Assembly: GCF_029229925.1 (NCBI RefSeq) | Contig: NZ_CP107254.1 | Location: 1,426,001 to 1,490,000 of the forward strand | DNA length: 64,000 nt | Source of the DNA: Halorhabdus sp. BNX81 | GTDB taxonomy: Archaea > Halobacteriota > Halobacteria > Halobacteriales > Haloarculaceae | Direction: 5' to 3' | Shown: in pieces, positions 56,250-64,000 of the stretch | Numbering within the stretch: the stretch's first letter is position 1 | Layout: each line of letters starts with the position of its first letter | Program-made: the position numbers and the translations under genes | The notes under the pieces: generated by a model | What the model was told of the DNA's origin: nothing | The model's database searches: none | What the model saw: the letters and a program-made list of their open reading frames with translations, nothing else

Positions 56250-57587
56250 TCAGGCGTCCTCGGCTGGCCCAGCCGACAGCGACGGGAGCAATAGCCCACT
56301 CAGCGAGTGCGGTCCGTGGTGGCGGACAGTGAGCGCGAGGTTGAGGGCGACGATGACAAAGCCAGCCCCAATAGCAACGACCCCTGCGAGTTCGATCGTG
56401 GAACCGACGTCTATGACTCCGCTGACGGCCTGAACGAGCACGCCAGCCAGGAGGACGACCAAATCCGCGCCGGCGAGCCGGCTGTCGTAGAGGTCTTCGA
56501 CCATCGGCACGGGCTCGTAGCCGATGCGGTCGCTGTAGGTTTCCAGCCAGACCAGGAACGGCACAATGTGATACAATGTGCCGATGACGACGAACCCGAG
56601 CACGCCGACCAGCAGGACGGGCTCACTTGCCGGCGTACCGAGCACTGTCAGGCGGTTGGTCGGTTCGGCCAGCCAGGCCGGCAGTGTCAGCCCCGCCCAG
56701 GTGACCATTGCGACTGCCACGACCGCGTATCGCCTGAGAACGGTCGATATCTCGGTCCGGGCCCGGAATAGCTTCCGGGCGAGATAGAGTCCAACGATGG
56801 CGATCGATCCAGTCACGAAGACGACACCGATCCGGGCGACCGTGGCCTGACTGAGCAGTCGACCCAGGGCCAGGGCGGCGACGCCGAACGGGTACGCGAC
56901 GAGTTCGCCGCGCTGGACGAGCCTGTCGAGGCGGTCGTCGTCAGCCTGCGTGAACATCTCGCCGAGTTGGTAGAGCGCGCCGATCACCGTCGTCAGAAAG
57001 GCCCCGAAGACGGCGACGGTCACGTGCGCGCTCGCCACGCCGGTTCGGGTGATCGCACGATCGACGAACAGCGGCTGGGTGTAATCAAGCGAGAGGAGGT
57101 ACCCCAGTATCGTCAGGACAAAGAAAGCCAGCAGCGCGATGGCGAAGTGCCACTCCGTGATGTCGAGGGGCCGCGCCCGCCAGAGCGTTCGTGCGATGTT
57201 GTAGACGAATACCCAGATCCCGGCGACAAGCAAGGTGCCGGCGACGTGCAACATCGTCAGTTCGGCGGTAAGCATCGACGCGACGAAGCCGATCAGGCCG
57301 GCGACGACCAGCCAGGCTTCGACCGCACTCAGCCGCTGGGAGTACAGTCCAACGCCGGACCAGACGGGGACGAACTGGGTCATCGCTCCCATGATCGTCA
57401 CACCGACGAAACCGGCGAGAAACAGATGGGTGTGAGCGATCCCCGAGAGTCCGATCGGGGTATCGACGGTCGCCGCAGCGAGTATCTGCCCGGCGAGTGC
57501 GACCAGCACCGCAAGGGCCACGTGATGGAGCGTGATCGCGACCGGCGGCCCCTTTTCAGTATCTACGTCCTGCGTGAGGGTACGCAT
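56250..57587 (-). CDS. Heme-copper-oxidase-like integral membrane protein
   Basis: 445 residues with about 12 membrane helices. Histidines occur in the pattern of the heme-copper oxidase subunit I superfamily (AHTHLF, LHVAGTLL, EWHFAI, SAHVTVAVFG, YHIVPFLVW), but the Glu and ligand set is incomplete compared with true oxidases, so it may be a distant member near NO reductases, or an NnrS-like heme protein. It is followed by the 56161/DUF2249 pair on the same strand (88 bases apart), a group seen near nitrite and NO reductase genes in haloarchaea. No nirK or norB lies in the window. The start at 57587 is supported by the palindrome spacing. Confidence 0.7.
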   Translation of the reverse strand: MRTLTQDVDTEKGPPVAITLHHVALAVLVALAGQILAAATVDTPIGLSGIAHTHLFLAGFVGVTIMGAMTQFVPVWSGVGLYSQRLSAVEAWLVVAGLIGFVASMLTAELTMLHVAGTLLVAGIWVFVYNIARTLWRARPLDITEWHFAIALLAFFVLTILGYLLSLDYTQPLFVDRAITRTGVASAHVTVAVFGAFLTTVIGALYQLGEMFTQADDDRLDRLVQRGELVAYPFGVAALALGRLLSQATVARIGVVFVTGSIAIVGLYLARKLFRARTEISTVLRRYAVVAVAMVTWAGLTLPAWLAEPTNRLTVLGTPASEPVLLVGVLGFVVIGTLYHIVPFLVWLETYSDRIGYEPVPMVEDLYDSRLAGADLVVLLAGVLVQAVSGVIDVGSTIELAGVVAIGAGFVIVALNLALTVRHHGPHSLSGLLLPSLSAGPAEDA

Positions 57588-57625
57588 ACGTCCCCGTTGG
57601 ACCGCTCGCATCCTGCCACATTTGC

Positions 57626-57637
57626 CGAACATGTTCG
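57626..57637. promoter_or_regulatory. Palindrome CGAACATGTTCG, candidate activator site
   Basis: A perfect 12-base palindrome centred 44.5 bases upstream of the ATG at 57587, in the gap between the 95-residue membrane protein gene and this gene. It shares half-site sequence and spacing with the palindrome at 56199-56212. Confidence 0.65.
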
Positions 57638-57724
57638 ATAGCGTTCCACCAACCGCGTCGATGGGCAGCGATGGCACGGCGGCTTGCTATCGGGCCAGCG
57701 AAAATGGGGAAGGGAGCGATCCGA

Positions 57725-58012
57725 TCAGGCTTCCTCGGGTTCGGGGGGTGCGTCGATATCGACCGCCGGCTCGTCAGTGTCGTCCTCGCCACGTTCGAGT
57801 AGCAGACCCGTGATTCCCGCGGCGAGAAGTCCAATGCCGGCCGCTCGCACCGCATCGAGATACCACGCTTTGGGCTCGAGTTCCTCGGGATTTTCGAAGC
57901 CACATAACGAGAGCCGTGTTGAAAGTTTCACCAGCTGTTTCGGCAGGAGGGCGGCGAGCAGTCCCTGCAGGGCGATCCATCCGTATCCAACGCGGCGGAG
58001 TATTCCGAGCAT
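57725..58012 (-). CDS. Small membrane protein of unknown function
   Basis: 95 residues. The N-terminal part (LGILRRVGYGWIALQGLLAALLPKQLVKLSTR) has one amphipathic and one hydrophobic helix, and a second segment lies at AAGIGLLAAGITGLLLERG; the C-terminus is acidic. No family recognised. Upstream start codons exist; 58012 is chosen as the first ATG that avoids a basic N-terminal extension. It is divergent from the histidine kinase. Confidence 0.6.
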   Translation of the reverse strand: MLGILRRVGYGWIALQGLLAALLPKQLVKLSTRLSLCGFENPEELEPKAWYLDAVRAAGIGLLAAGITGLLLERGEDDTDEPAVDIDAPPEPEEA

Positions 58013-58209
58013 CGCGTTCGTTTGGACCCGGAAACCCCTCAACTTGTGGGTCCGGGACAGTAGGCACGATATCAGCCGTCGTCCAATAGCGATCAGTACG
58101 TACTCCGATTGGGATGCGCACTGAATCGGGCCTAATCCAGTCTTTGCGTTCCGAGACCCGGTACTGGTATTCCCCTAGTCTTCTTAGGTTTCTGGCAATA
58201 ACTATGTGT

Positions 58210-59178
58210 ATGGACTGGCTTGCATCGTGGTCAAATGAAGCGTGGCCTAAACAAGGGCTCGTCGCTGATTTCTGGGCATCGCTTTCCCGGTGGGAGCTGA
58301 CACCCGGGCGTATCGCTGCTGTGTACCTCCTCTTTGGATTCGTCGGGCTGTATATCTCAGATGTCATATTTGCCAGTATTTTCGCCGAACCCCTTCGCAG
58401 TCAGATCCAGGCGCTCAAGGGCGCGGTCGAGATTCTGGTCACTGCCGGGTTCATCTACGCCATCAGTGTCGCGAGTCGCCACCAGCTCGAACGGACTAAT
58501 CGCCGACTCGAACGGCGGAACGAGGAATTGCACGTTCTCCATCGAGTACTGCGGCACAACCTTCGCAACGACCTCAACGTGATCGAGGGCCACGCCGAGT
58601 ACGTCGTCGAATCCCAGCGTGATGAGGAGGATCTATCCGAGCCATGTAAGACGATTCTTCGGAAGACGGAGGCGATCATCTCCTACATTCAACGTGCGGG
58701 CCAGATCAGACGGTTAAACGAACGGGAGTCCGTCGAGACGTACGACCTCCCGGAGATCATCCCTTCTGTCGTCGAACGCAGCGAAGCGATCACGGATGCA
58801 GTGGATGTGACGACCGAGATACCCGAGGAAGCCACGATCTGGGCCAATCATATGTTTCCGGCCGCGCTCGATGAACTCCTCACGAACGCGGTCATCCACG
58901 CCGACAGCGATACACCCCAGGTTTCGATCAGCGTCTCGAAGACTGATGGACCAGACGGAATGACCGCCGTCGATATCGCGGACGATGGTCCCGGCATCCC
59001 CGAGTCAGTCCGACGCGTCATCGAGTCCGACGAACACGACCAACTGGCCCATCTCAGCGGGCTCGGTCTGTGGTTCGTCCACTGGACACTCACCGACGCC
59101 GGTGGTTCCCTTTCGTTTGACACAGATGGAGACGGAACGACGGTCCGGATGCTGGTTCCGACCGCCGACAGTTCGTAA
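58210..59178 (+). CDS. Membrane sensor histidine kinase
   Basis: 322 residues. Two membrane helices at the N-terminus (about 30-50 and 64-90), then a dimerisation helix with the phospho-acceptor histidine in LHRVLRHNLRNDLNVI and the ATPase domain with N-box DELLTNAVIHAD, G1 ADDGPGIP and G2 GLGLWFV. This is a typical haloarchaeal two-component sensor with no large extracellular domain. No response regulator is adjacent; the partner must be elsewhere. Two alternative ATGs lie 6 and 96 bases upstream. Signal unknown. Confidence 0.85.
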   Translation: MDWLASWSNEAWPKQGLVADFWASLSRWELTPGRIAAVYLLFGFVGLYISDVIFASIFAEPLRSQIQALKGAVEILVTAGFIYAISVASRHQLERTNRRLERRNEELHVLHRVLRHNLRNDLNVIEGHAEYVVESQRDEEDLSEPCKTILRKTEAIISYIQRAGQIRRLNERESVETYDLPEIIPSVVERSEAITDAVDVTTEIPEEATIWANHMFPAALDELLTNAVIHADSDTPQVSISVSKTDGPDGMTAVDIADDGPGIPESVRRVIESDEHDQLAHLSGLGLWFVHWTLTDAGGSLSFDTDGDGTTVRMLVPTADSS

Positions 59179-59663
59179 CGAGCCCCATAGAAGACGCCGT
59201 TTTCGCTTCGCTGTTTGATGACGCCGAAAATCTCGCTGTAGCCTCCTCGACGGGCCCATGGTCCATGATTGTCCGATTTTGGAGCCAGAGCCCCCTCCAA
59301 GAAACAGGCAAAAATAACCGCATAATGCGACACAATTCGGCTTTGTCTTGCGTATGGGCCCATATCAATAACGATTTATCAACTTATATGCAGTGGACAG
59401 ACGGTTTCGGACGGCGCTCATAATAGCCCCCAATATCGGGGTTGGCCACTCACGGGAAAACAGCATCTCTCGGAAAGAATATATATTGGCGGACCTGGTG
59501 ACCTGGGCCCAGAGATTGAAAGAATCAAACTCTGTCCGAATATATTCCAACAAAGTGAATTATACCACGGATAAGTCGATATATTTTCGTCATGGGGCGC
59601 GGCAAGAGATGGGCCGAAGCAGGCAACTATGACCGGTAAGGTTCGAATACTGAGTACTGTCAC
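59179..59663. promoter_or_regulatory. AT-rich control region upstream of the rhodanese-sulfite reductase unit
   Basis: 485 bases without a supported gene. The AT-rich core at 59320-59600 includes a short inverted repeat CCCC-N7-GGGG at 59427-59441, AT-rich tracts at 59475-59485 and 59536-59545, and a TATA-like GATATATTTTC at 59578-59588, about 75-85 bases upstream of the ATG at 59664, which predicts a leader near 50 bases. Small open frames on both strands here lack haloarchaeal codon bias. Confidence 0.45.
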
Positions 59664-62045
59664 ATGAGTGCTATCGAATTCATCCCGCCGGCTGCGCTCG
59701 GCGACCGAGACGCGGCGATCGTCGACGTCCGCGAGGCGTCGGCGTACACCGACCTCGGTCACGTCCCGGGCGCAGCCAATATCCCCGTCGATCGGTTCCG
59801 GGACCCGACCGGGATCGCAAGGGGGATGCTGCCCGATCCGACGGACCTGGCAACGTGGCTCGGTGAGGCCGGAATCAGCCCCACCGATCCAGTGATCGCC
59901 TACGACGACGACTGTGGCGTCTACGCCGCTCGCTTCCTGGCAACGCTTGGGGCGTTCGGTCACGACGGCGACCTGTATCTCCTGGACGGGGACTACAGCG
60001 TCTACGAACGCGAGGCAGACGTCACGGTCGAACAGCCGGACATCGAGCCTGTCGAATACGAGCCGGGCGACCTCGACGAGACTCTTCTCGCCGACCGCGA
60101 GGACGTCGAGGCGGCAGTCGACGGCGAGGCGATCGTCGTCGACACCCGGACCGAACCGGAGTTCGAGCAGGCCCACATTCCCGGGGCCGTCCAGCTCGAC
60201 TGGAAGGCTTTCGTCGACGACGAGACCGGACGACGACGGAGCGTCGAGGCGGTCGAGTCAACCCTCGCTGAACACGGCCTCGAACCCGATCGACCGGTCG
60301 TCCTCTACTGTAACACGGCTCGCCGACTGAGTTACGTCTTTGCGGTACTCGAAGACCTCGGCTACGGGGACGTCAGATTCTACGAGGGGAGTCTCGAAGA
60401 CTGGCTTCGCACCGAGACCGACGACTGGGACCCCGCCGAGATCAAGCGCCGCGTCCGCGAACACGCCAACGAGGGACCGGAGACGGTCAAAGAAGCCCTC
60501 GGGGAGGACGCCGCGGCGAAGCTCAAGCTGGTCGGCCTCTACGAGCAGAAGCAAAGCGGCTATTTCATGTTCCGGACGAAGATTCCGGGCGGTGTCCTGA
60601 CAGCCGACGCGGCCAGGGCGCTCGGGACGGTCGCCGAGGAGTACGCCACGCTGCCCGAAGAGCGCGACCCCGAACGGTCGCCGTTCGGTGACGGCTATCT
60701 CGACGTGACCACCCGACAGGACGTGCAGTTCCACTGGATCCGAATGGCGGACGTCCCCGAAATCTGGGAGCTGCTGGATCCGGCCGGCGTCTCGACGTTC
60801 CAGACCGGCGGCAACTCCGTCCGGAACGTCGTCTCGTGTCCGGCAGCGGGCGTCGCCGACGACGAGGTGCTCGACGCCCGCCCGGTCGCCGAGGCGATCA
60901 CCGAGGCGTTTCTGGCCGACCGCCGGTACGCCAACCTGCCCCGGAAGCTGAAGGTTAGCGTCAACGGCTGTCGCGGGGCCTGTGCCCAGCCGGAGATCAA
61001 CGACCTCGGATTCACCCCCGCGCGGAAGGGCGATCGGGTGGGCTTCAACCTCGCCGCCGGGGGCGGCCTCTCGGACAGTCCACGCGTCGCCAGCGACCTC
61101 GATGTCTTCGTCGAACGGGACCAGGTCGTGGACGTGGTGCGAGCCACGGCGGACCTGTTCATCGAACACGGGAGTTATCTCGACACGGCAGTCAATCGCC
61201 TGCGCTTTCTCGTCGAGGAGTGGGGGGCCGAACAGTTCCGCGAGGAACTACAGCGCTTTGCCCCCTTTGAGTTCGAATCTGCCGGTGAGGACCTCGTCAC
61301 GCATCACCACCCCGACCACGTCGGCGTCCACGACCAGGCCGACGGAGACAAGTACGTCGGCCTCTCGATCCCGGTCGGCCGGATCGACGGGACGGACTTC
61401 CGGGGGATGGCCGATCTCGCGGGATCTTACGGGAACAGCGAGATTCGACTGACCACCCAGCAGAACCTCCTGCTTCCGGACGTTGCCGATGGGGATCTCG
61501 ACGACCTGCGAGCCGAACCGCTCCTCGACGAGTACTCCCCCGATCCCGGGCCGTTCACACGCGGCGTCGTCACCTGCACCGGTCGGGAGTTCTGTAATTA
61601 CGCCCTTGTCGAAACAAAAGCCCGCGCGAAACGCTGGGCCGCCGAACTCGACGAGCGGGTCGACATCGATCAGGATCGGGTCGGGTTGCGCTTCAGCGGG
61701 TGTACCGCTTCCTGCGCCCAGCCACAGATCGACGACATCGGCCTGCGTGGGGAAACTCGCCAGACCGACGACGGAGTGGAGAGTGCTGTCGACATCGCCG
61801 TCGGCGGCAAACTCGATGTCGATCCACAGTTCGCGACCTGGATCGCACCACGCGTCCCCATCGAGTCCGCCCCCGATGCGATCGAGCGACTGGTCGCGGT
61901 CTTCGAACGCGAAGGGCGCGATGGCGAGCAACTCCACGAGTTCTGTCGACGGGTGGACGATGATCGACTCGCGGAGGTACTGCATCCAGCAGCAATCGAT
62001 CCTGTCGAAGCCGCTGCAAACGGAGGGCGAACCGATGCCGACTGA
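59664..62045 (+). CDS. Double rhodanese fused to siroheme sulfite/nitrite reductase
   Basis: 793 residues. Residues 1-255 are two rhodanese domains (3-mercaptopyruvate/thiosulfate sulfurtransferase layout) with cysteines C84 (DDDCGVYAAR) and C216 (LYCNTARR), the second at the expected catalytic loop. Residues about 275-793 are a complete siroheme/[4Fe-4S] reductase: SGYFMFRTKIPGG, NGCRGACAQPEINDLGF and the cluster cysteines C638, C644, C680, C684 (CTGREFC and SGCTASC). A plausible reaction is reduction of sulfite, perhaps generated from thiosulfate by the rhodanese part, to sulfide. NirA elsewhere covers nitrite. The next gene overlaps its stop by 11 bases. Confidence 0.85.
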   Translation: MSAIEFIPPAALGDRDAAIVDVREASAYTDLGHVPGAANIPVDRFRDPTGIARGMLPDPTDLATWLGEAGISPTDPVIAYDDDCGVYAARFLATLGAFGHDGDLYLLDGDYSVYEREADVTVEQPDIEPVEYEPGDLDETLLADREDVEAAVDGEAIVVDTRTEPEFEQAHIPGAVQLDWKAFVDDETGRRRSVEAVESTLAEHGLEPDRPVVLYCNTARRLSYVFAVLEDLGYGDVRFYEGSLEDWLRTETDDWDPAEIKRRVREHANEGPETVKEALGEDAAAKLKLVGLYEQKQSGYFMFRTKIPGGVLTADAARALGTVAEEYATLPEERDPERSPFGDGYLDVTTRQDVQFHWIRMADVPEIWELLDPAGVSTFQTGGNSVRNVVSCPAAGVADDEVLDARPVAEAITEAFLADRRYANLPRKLKVSVNGCRGACAQPEINDLGFTPARKGDRVGFNLAAGGGLSDSPRVASDLDVFVERDQVVDVVRATADLFIEHGSYLDTAVNRLRFLVEEWGAEQFREELQRFAPFEFESAGEDLVTHHHPDHVGVHDQADGDKYVGLSIPVGRIDGTDFRGMADLAGSYGNSEIRLTTQQNLLLPDVADGDLDDLRAEPLLDEYSPDPGPFTRGVVTCTGREFCNYALVETKARAKRWAAELDERVDIDQDRVGLRFSGCTASCAQPQIDDIGLRGETRQTDDGVESAVDIAVGGKLDVDPQFATWIAPRVPIESAPDAIERLVAVFEREGRDGEQLHEFCRRVDDDRLAEVLHPAAIDPVEAAANGGRTDAD

Positions 62046-63309
62046 GAAATCACCACAGCCCCGTGCGCCCGCAGTGGGCGACGATCCACGGGAAGCGACG
62101 ACCGACGTACAGCCACCGGACGGGAAAGTGCGCTTTCGCCACCTCGACGAGGCCGTCATCGAGGCCGATCGGTGTGTGCAGTGTGGCTCGTGTGTTGCCG
62201 CCTGCCCCTCGGACTCGATCGGAATCGCCGACAGCGATCGCCGGCCGACCCTCGTGAAAATGTGTACGGGCTGTTCGCGCTGCTGGGACACCTGTCCGCG
62301 GGCCGGCCTCCGGTATGAAAGACTGCCGACGCTCGACGGTGCCGATCCCGAAACGGTCGACGGCGGCATCGGTCCGATCGAGGACGGCTACGCCGCAAGC
62401 GCGGCCGCCGACGTGGCCGGCGCACAGCACGGCGGGGTCGTCACTGCATTGCTTGCGGCCCTGCTCGAATCCCCCGATGGGATCGACGGGGCCGTTGTCG
62501 CCACGGAAGCAACGGACGGCACCGGACTCGCCGAGCCGGCGCTGGCGACCACGCCAGCCGAGGTTCAGGAATACGCCGGGACGTTGTTCACCCAACCGCT
62601 GCAACTTGCAGCGCTTGAGGAACTGCTCGCTGCTGCTGACTTGCCGGCGGACCCGAGCCTGGCACTTGTCGGCACGCCCTGCGTGATCGAGGGTGTGGCT
62701 GCACTCGACCGGAGTCCCTACCGCGAGGATCGCTTCGACGAATCGCGACCGCTCGATCACGTCGACCTGACGATCGCACTCACGTGCACGCAAGCGCTGG
62801 ACGACGAGGGCCTCGAACACGTCCTCTCCCGGGAGTACGACCTCGATCCTGACGACGTGGCGGGCCTGGATCTCGTCGGCCAGGGGATCCGGATCGACCT
62901 GACCGATGGCGGAGACGAGCGCGCCCCGCTCGGGGACTTTCGGGGAGCGATCTTAGACGGGTGTCTGGAGTGTGCCGACGCGACGGGGGGGACAGCCGAC
63001 CTCACGGTCGGGACCGTCGGCAGCGCACAGGGGGAGTCGACGGTGCTGGTCAGGACCGAGCGAGGGGCAGCGGCGTTCGACCGTGCTGAGGCTTCACTCG
63101 ACGCCAGGCCACTCGAAGCCCTCGCGCCCGTCGAACAGCTCGCACAGTGGAACGCGGATCGCGCCCGAGAGGCGACGGCCCGCGATATCGACCCCGAGGG
63201 CGACCTGTGGATCCCCTACAGCGCCCACCGGGAAGCGTACGATGACACCGACCGCGCGCCGGTCGCGTTCAACCCGGCACGCGTTCACCAGTACGAGGAG
63301 TGGTGCTAA
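62035..63309 (+). CDS. FrhB-type F420-dependent iron-sulfur oxidoreductase
   Basis: 424 residues. Two [4Fe-4S] motifs at the N-terminus: C47, C50, C53, C57 and C77, C80, C83, C87. The FrhB/FdhB domain follows: QHGGVVTALLAALLESPDGIDGAVV (around 125-150), ALVGTPCVIEGVAALD and, near the C-terminus, LDGCLECADATGGTADLTVG. These domains bind FAD and reduced coenzyme F420 in methanogen enzymes. In the methanogen sulfite reductase Fsr, an FrhB-like part feeds electrons to a siroheme reductase in one polypeptide; here they are two overlapping genes. Start at 62035 overlaps the reductase stop by 11 bases. Confidence 0.85.
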   Translation: MPTEKSPQPRAPAVGDDPREATTDVQPPDGKVRFRHLDEAVIEADRCVQCGSCVAACPSDSIGIADSDRRPTLVKMCTGCSRCWDTCPRAGLRYERLPTLDGADPETVDGGIGPIEDGYAASAAADVAGAQHGGVVTALLAALLESPDGIDGAVVATEATDGTGLAEPALATTPAEVQEYAGTLFTQPLQLAALEELLAAADLPADPSLALVGTPCVIEGVAALDRSPYREDRFDESRPLDHVDLTIALTCTQALDDEGLEHVLSREYDLDPDDVAGLDLVGQGIRIDLTDGGDERAPLGDFRGAILDGCLECADATGGTADLTVGTVGSAQGESTVLVRTERGAAAFDRAEASLDARPLEALAPVEQLAQWNADRAREATARDIDPEGDLWIPYSAHREAYDDTDRAPVAFNPARVHQYEEWC

Positions 63310-63310
63310 G

Positions 63311-63457
63311 ATGTCCGACACAAAACAGTCGACGACAGACGACGAGCAGACGGACGGAGCACAGTCCACTGAAGACGACCACCTCGAAGATGTCGAGGAC
63401 GGGTGTGGGTGTGCGGAGGTCTGGGAACACCTCTCCGAACAGCGCGAGGACACCTAG
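63311..63457 (+). CDS. 48-residue Cys-motif small protein
   Basis: Starts one base after the FrhB stop and so is the third gene of the unit. The N-terminal 28 residues are Asp/Thr/Gln-rich and disordered. The C-terminal part is DGCGCAEVWEHLSEQRE, matching GGGCAETWETLSEKR in the 44212 protein. Two cysteines in a CxC arrangement are followed by an amphipathic helix. It might carry a metal or a sulfur atom, or bind the reductase, but no function is known. Confidence 0.75.
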   Translation: MSDTKQSTTDDEQTDGAQSTEDDHLEDVEDGCGCAEVWEHLSEQREDT

Positions 63458-63531
63458 GGGCGTCTCTGGAACGAAGGGGACACGGCAAACCGCTCGACAC
63501 CATTATCAGCACACGGAACATATCCTCAGGT

Positions 63532-63738
63532 ATGGGAAAGCGAATCGAAAAAGCGGTCAGTCGGGCAAAGTTCGCAGCCATCGGCGGGGCCATTGGGGCC
63601 GCTGTCGGCGGGTTCGTGAGCCGGAAGGCTGCCAGTACCGGAGCCGGCATCGGCGCGCTCGTCGGTGCGTCGATCGGTGAGAAGCGCGTCGACCTCGGCG
63701 AAATGGCCGAGAAGGTGACGGATCGCTCGGGCGAGTAA
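63532..63738 (+). CDS. Glycine-zipper small membrane-associated protein
   Basis: 68 residues from the ATG at 63532. The middle ([35 protein letters not shown]) has repeated GxxxG spacing over two short hydrophobic helices, flanked by basic residues at the N-terminus and an acidic-basic tail. Such glycine-zipper peptides insert in or lie along membranes. No known function. The frame extends further upstream, but 63532 is the natural start. It lies 74 bases after the Cys-motif gene and just before aroC. Confidence 0.65.
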   Translation: MGKRIEKAVSRAKFAAIGGAIGAAVGGFVSRKAASTGAGIGALVGASIGEKRVDLGEMAEKVTDRSGE

Positions 63739-63802
63739 CAGGGTTCACGAGAGAACCCCGGCATCTCAAAGCCTAAATGCGCCCGCGCCTCACACCGGAA
63801 CA

Positions 63803-64000
63803 ATGAACGGTAACAGCTTCGGTCGGCTTTTTCAGGTGACCACGTACGGCGAGTCACACGGTGAGGCGATGGGGTGTACGGTCTCGGGCGTCCCGGCGGG
63901 CGTCGAACTCGACGAGGACGACATCCAGCACGACCTCGACCGGCGCAAACCCGGCCAGTCGATGATCACGACCTCGCGGGACGAACCCGACGCCGTCACG
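63803..64000 (+). CDS. aroC: Chorismate synthase, 5' end only
   Basis: 66 codons before the window edge. The start [20 protein letters not shown] contains the first chorismate synthase signature (GxxxxxTTxGESHG), and [17 protein letters not shown] continues the expected N-terminal domain. It converts EPSP to chorismate, the last shared step of aromatic amino acid synthesis, using reduced FMN. A typical haloarchaeal protein is about 380 residues, so most of the gene lies outside. Confidence 0.95.
   Translation, partial: MNGNSFGRLFQVTTYGESHGEAMGCTVSGVPAGVELDEDDIQHDLDRRKPGQSMITTSRDEPDAVT

Noticed and set aside
59393-59632. 79-residue plus-strand frame and a 62-residue minus-strand frame upstream of the sulfite reductase unit
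   Set aside because: Both are AT-rich, lack haloarchaeal amino-acid bias and overlap each other; the region looks like promoter DNA.

Overview
This window is chromosomal DNA from a halophilic archaeon (class Halobacteria). The evidence is a GC-rich sequence with strongly acidic predicted proteins, TATA boxes about 25-30 bases upstream of start codons with no ribosome binding site (leaderless transcripts), Tat rather than Sec signal peptides, and haloarchaeal marker genes (top6B-gyrB-gyrA block, sepF, a bacterioruberin-pathway crtB, ubaA, nucS, lysW). The set of plant-polysaccharide enzymes fits a sugar-fermenting genus such as Halorhabdus, but that genus call is inference. No rRNA, tRNA or CRISPR array was seen.

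Layout. 1-7.5 kb: the DNA topology block (top6B running off the left edge, a TrmB-type regulator, gyrB-gyrA overlapping by 4 bases). 7.5-20 kb: mostly housekeeping and small haloarchaeal proteins, including two tandem paralogous membrane proteins, a DUF211/VIT1-like pair, a secreted sugar dehydrogenase, a PUA protein, an RNB ribonuclease, phytoene synthase, SepF, a ubiquitin-like-activating E1 (UbaA) and an M32 carboxypeptidase. 20-26 kb: a tightly overlapping operon that joins a complete ABC importer to a metallophosphoesterase and a second, PhnD-like binding protein; phosphorus acquisition is the likely role. 26-29.5 kb: a gene-poor stretch of about 1.9 kb followed by a small DNA-binding protein and a tyrosine recombinase.

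29.5-40 kb: a pectin/rhamnogalacturonan cluster arranged around a divergent promoter region: GH3 glycosidase, GH78 rhamnosidase, a UxaE-type epimerase and a 49-residue membrane protein on one strand; uronate isomerase and a GH4 enzyme with the CHEV motif of alpha-galacturonidases on the other. Together they can release rhamnose and galacturonate from oligosaccharides and isomerise the galacturonate. 40-43.2 kb: nickel/cobalt importer cbiMQO facing nikR. 43.2-48.9 kb: regulator, small proteins, FAD oxidoreductase, NucS, MoaA.

49-55 kb: assimilatory nitrate operon narK-nirA-DUF6360-nasA. 55-57.6 kb: an orphan lysW, then a DUF2249 / unknown / heme-copper-oxidase-like group in which two promoters carry the same palindrome at exactly the same distance from the start codon, suggesting a shared redox or nitrogen-oxide regulator. 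58-59.2 kb: a membrane histidine kinase. 59.7-63.5 kb: the most unusual unit, a double rhodanese fused to a siroheme sulfite/nitrite reductase, overlapping an F420-type FrhB iron-sulfur protein and followed by a 48-residue Cys-motif protein. It looks like a split analogue of the methanogen F420-dependent sulfite reductase. The window ends in the first 66 codons of aroC.
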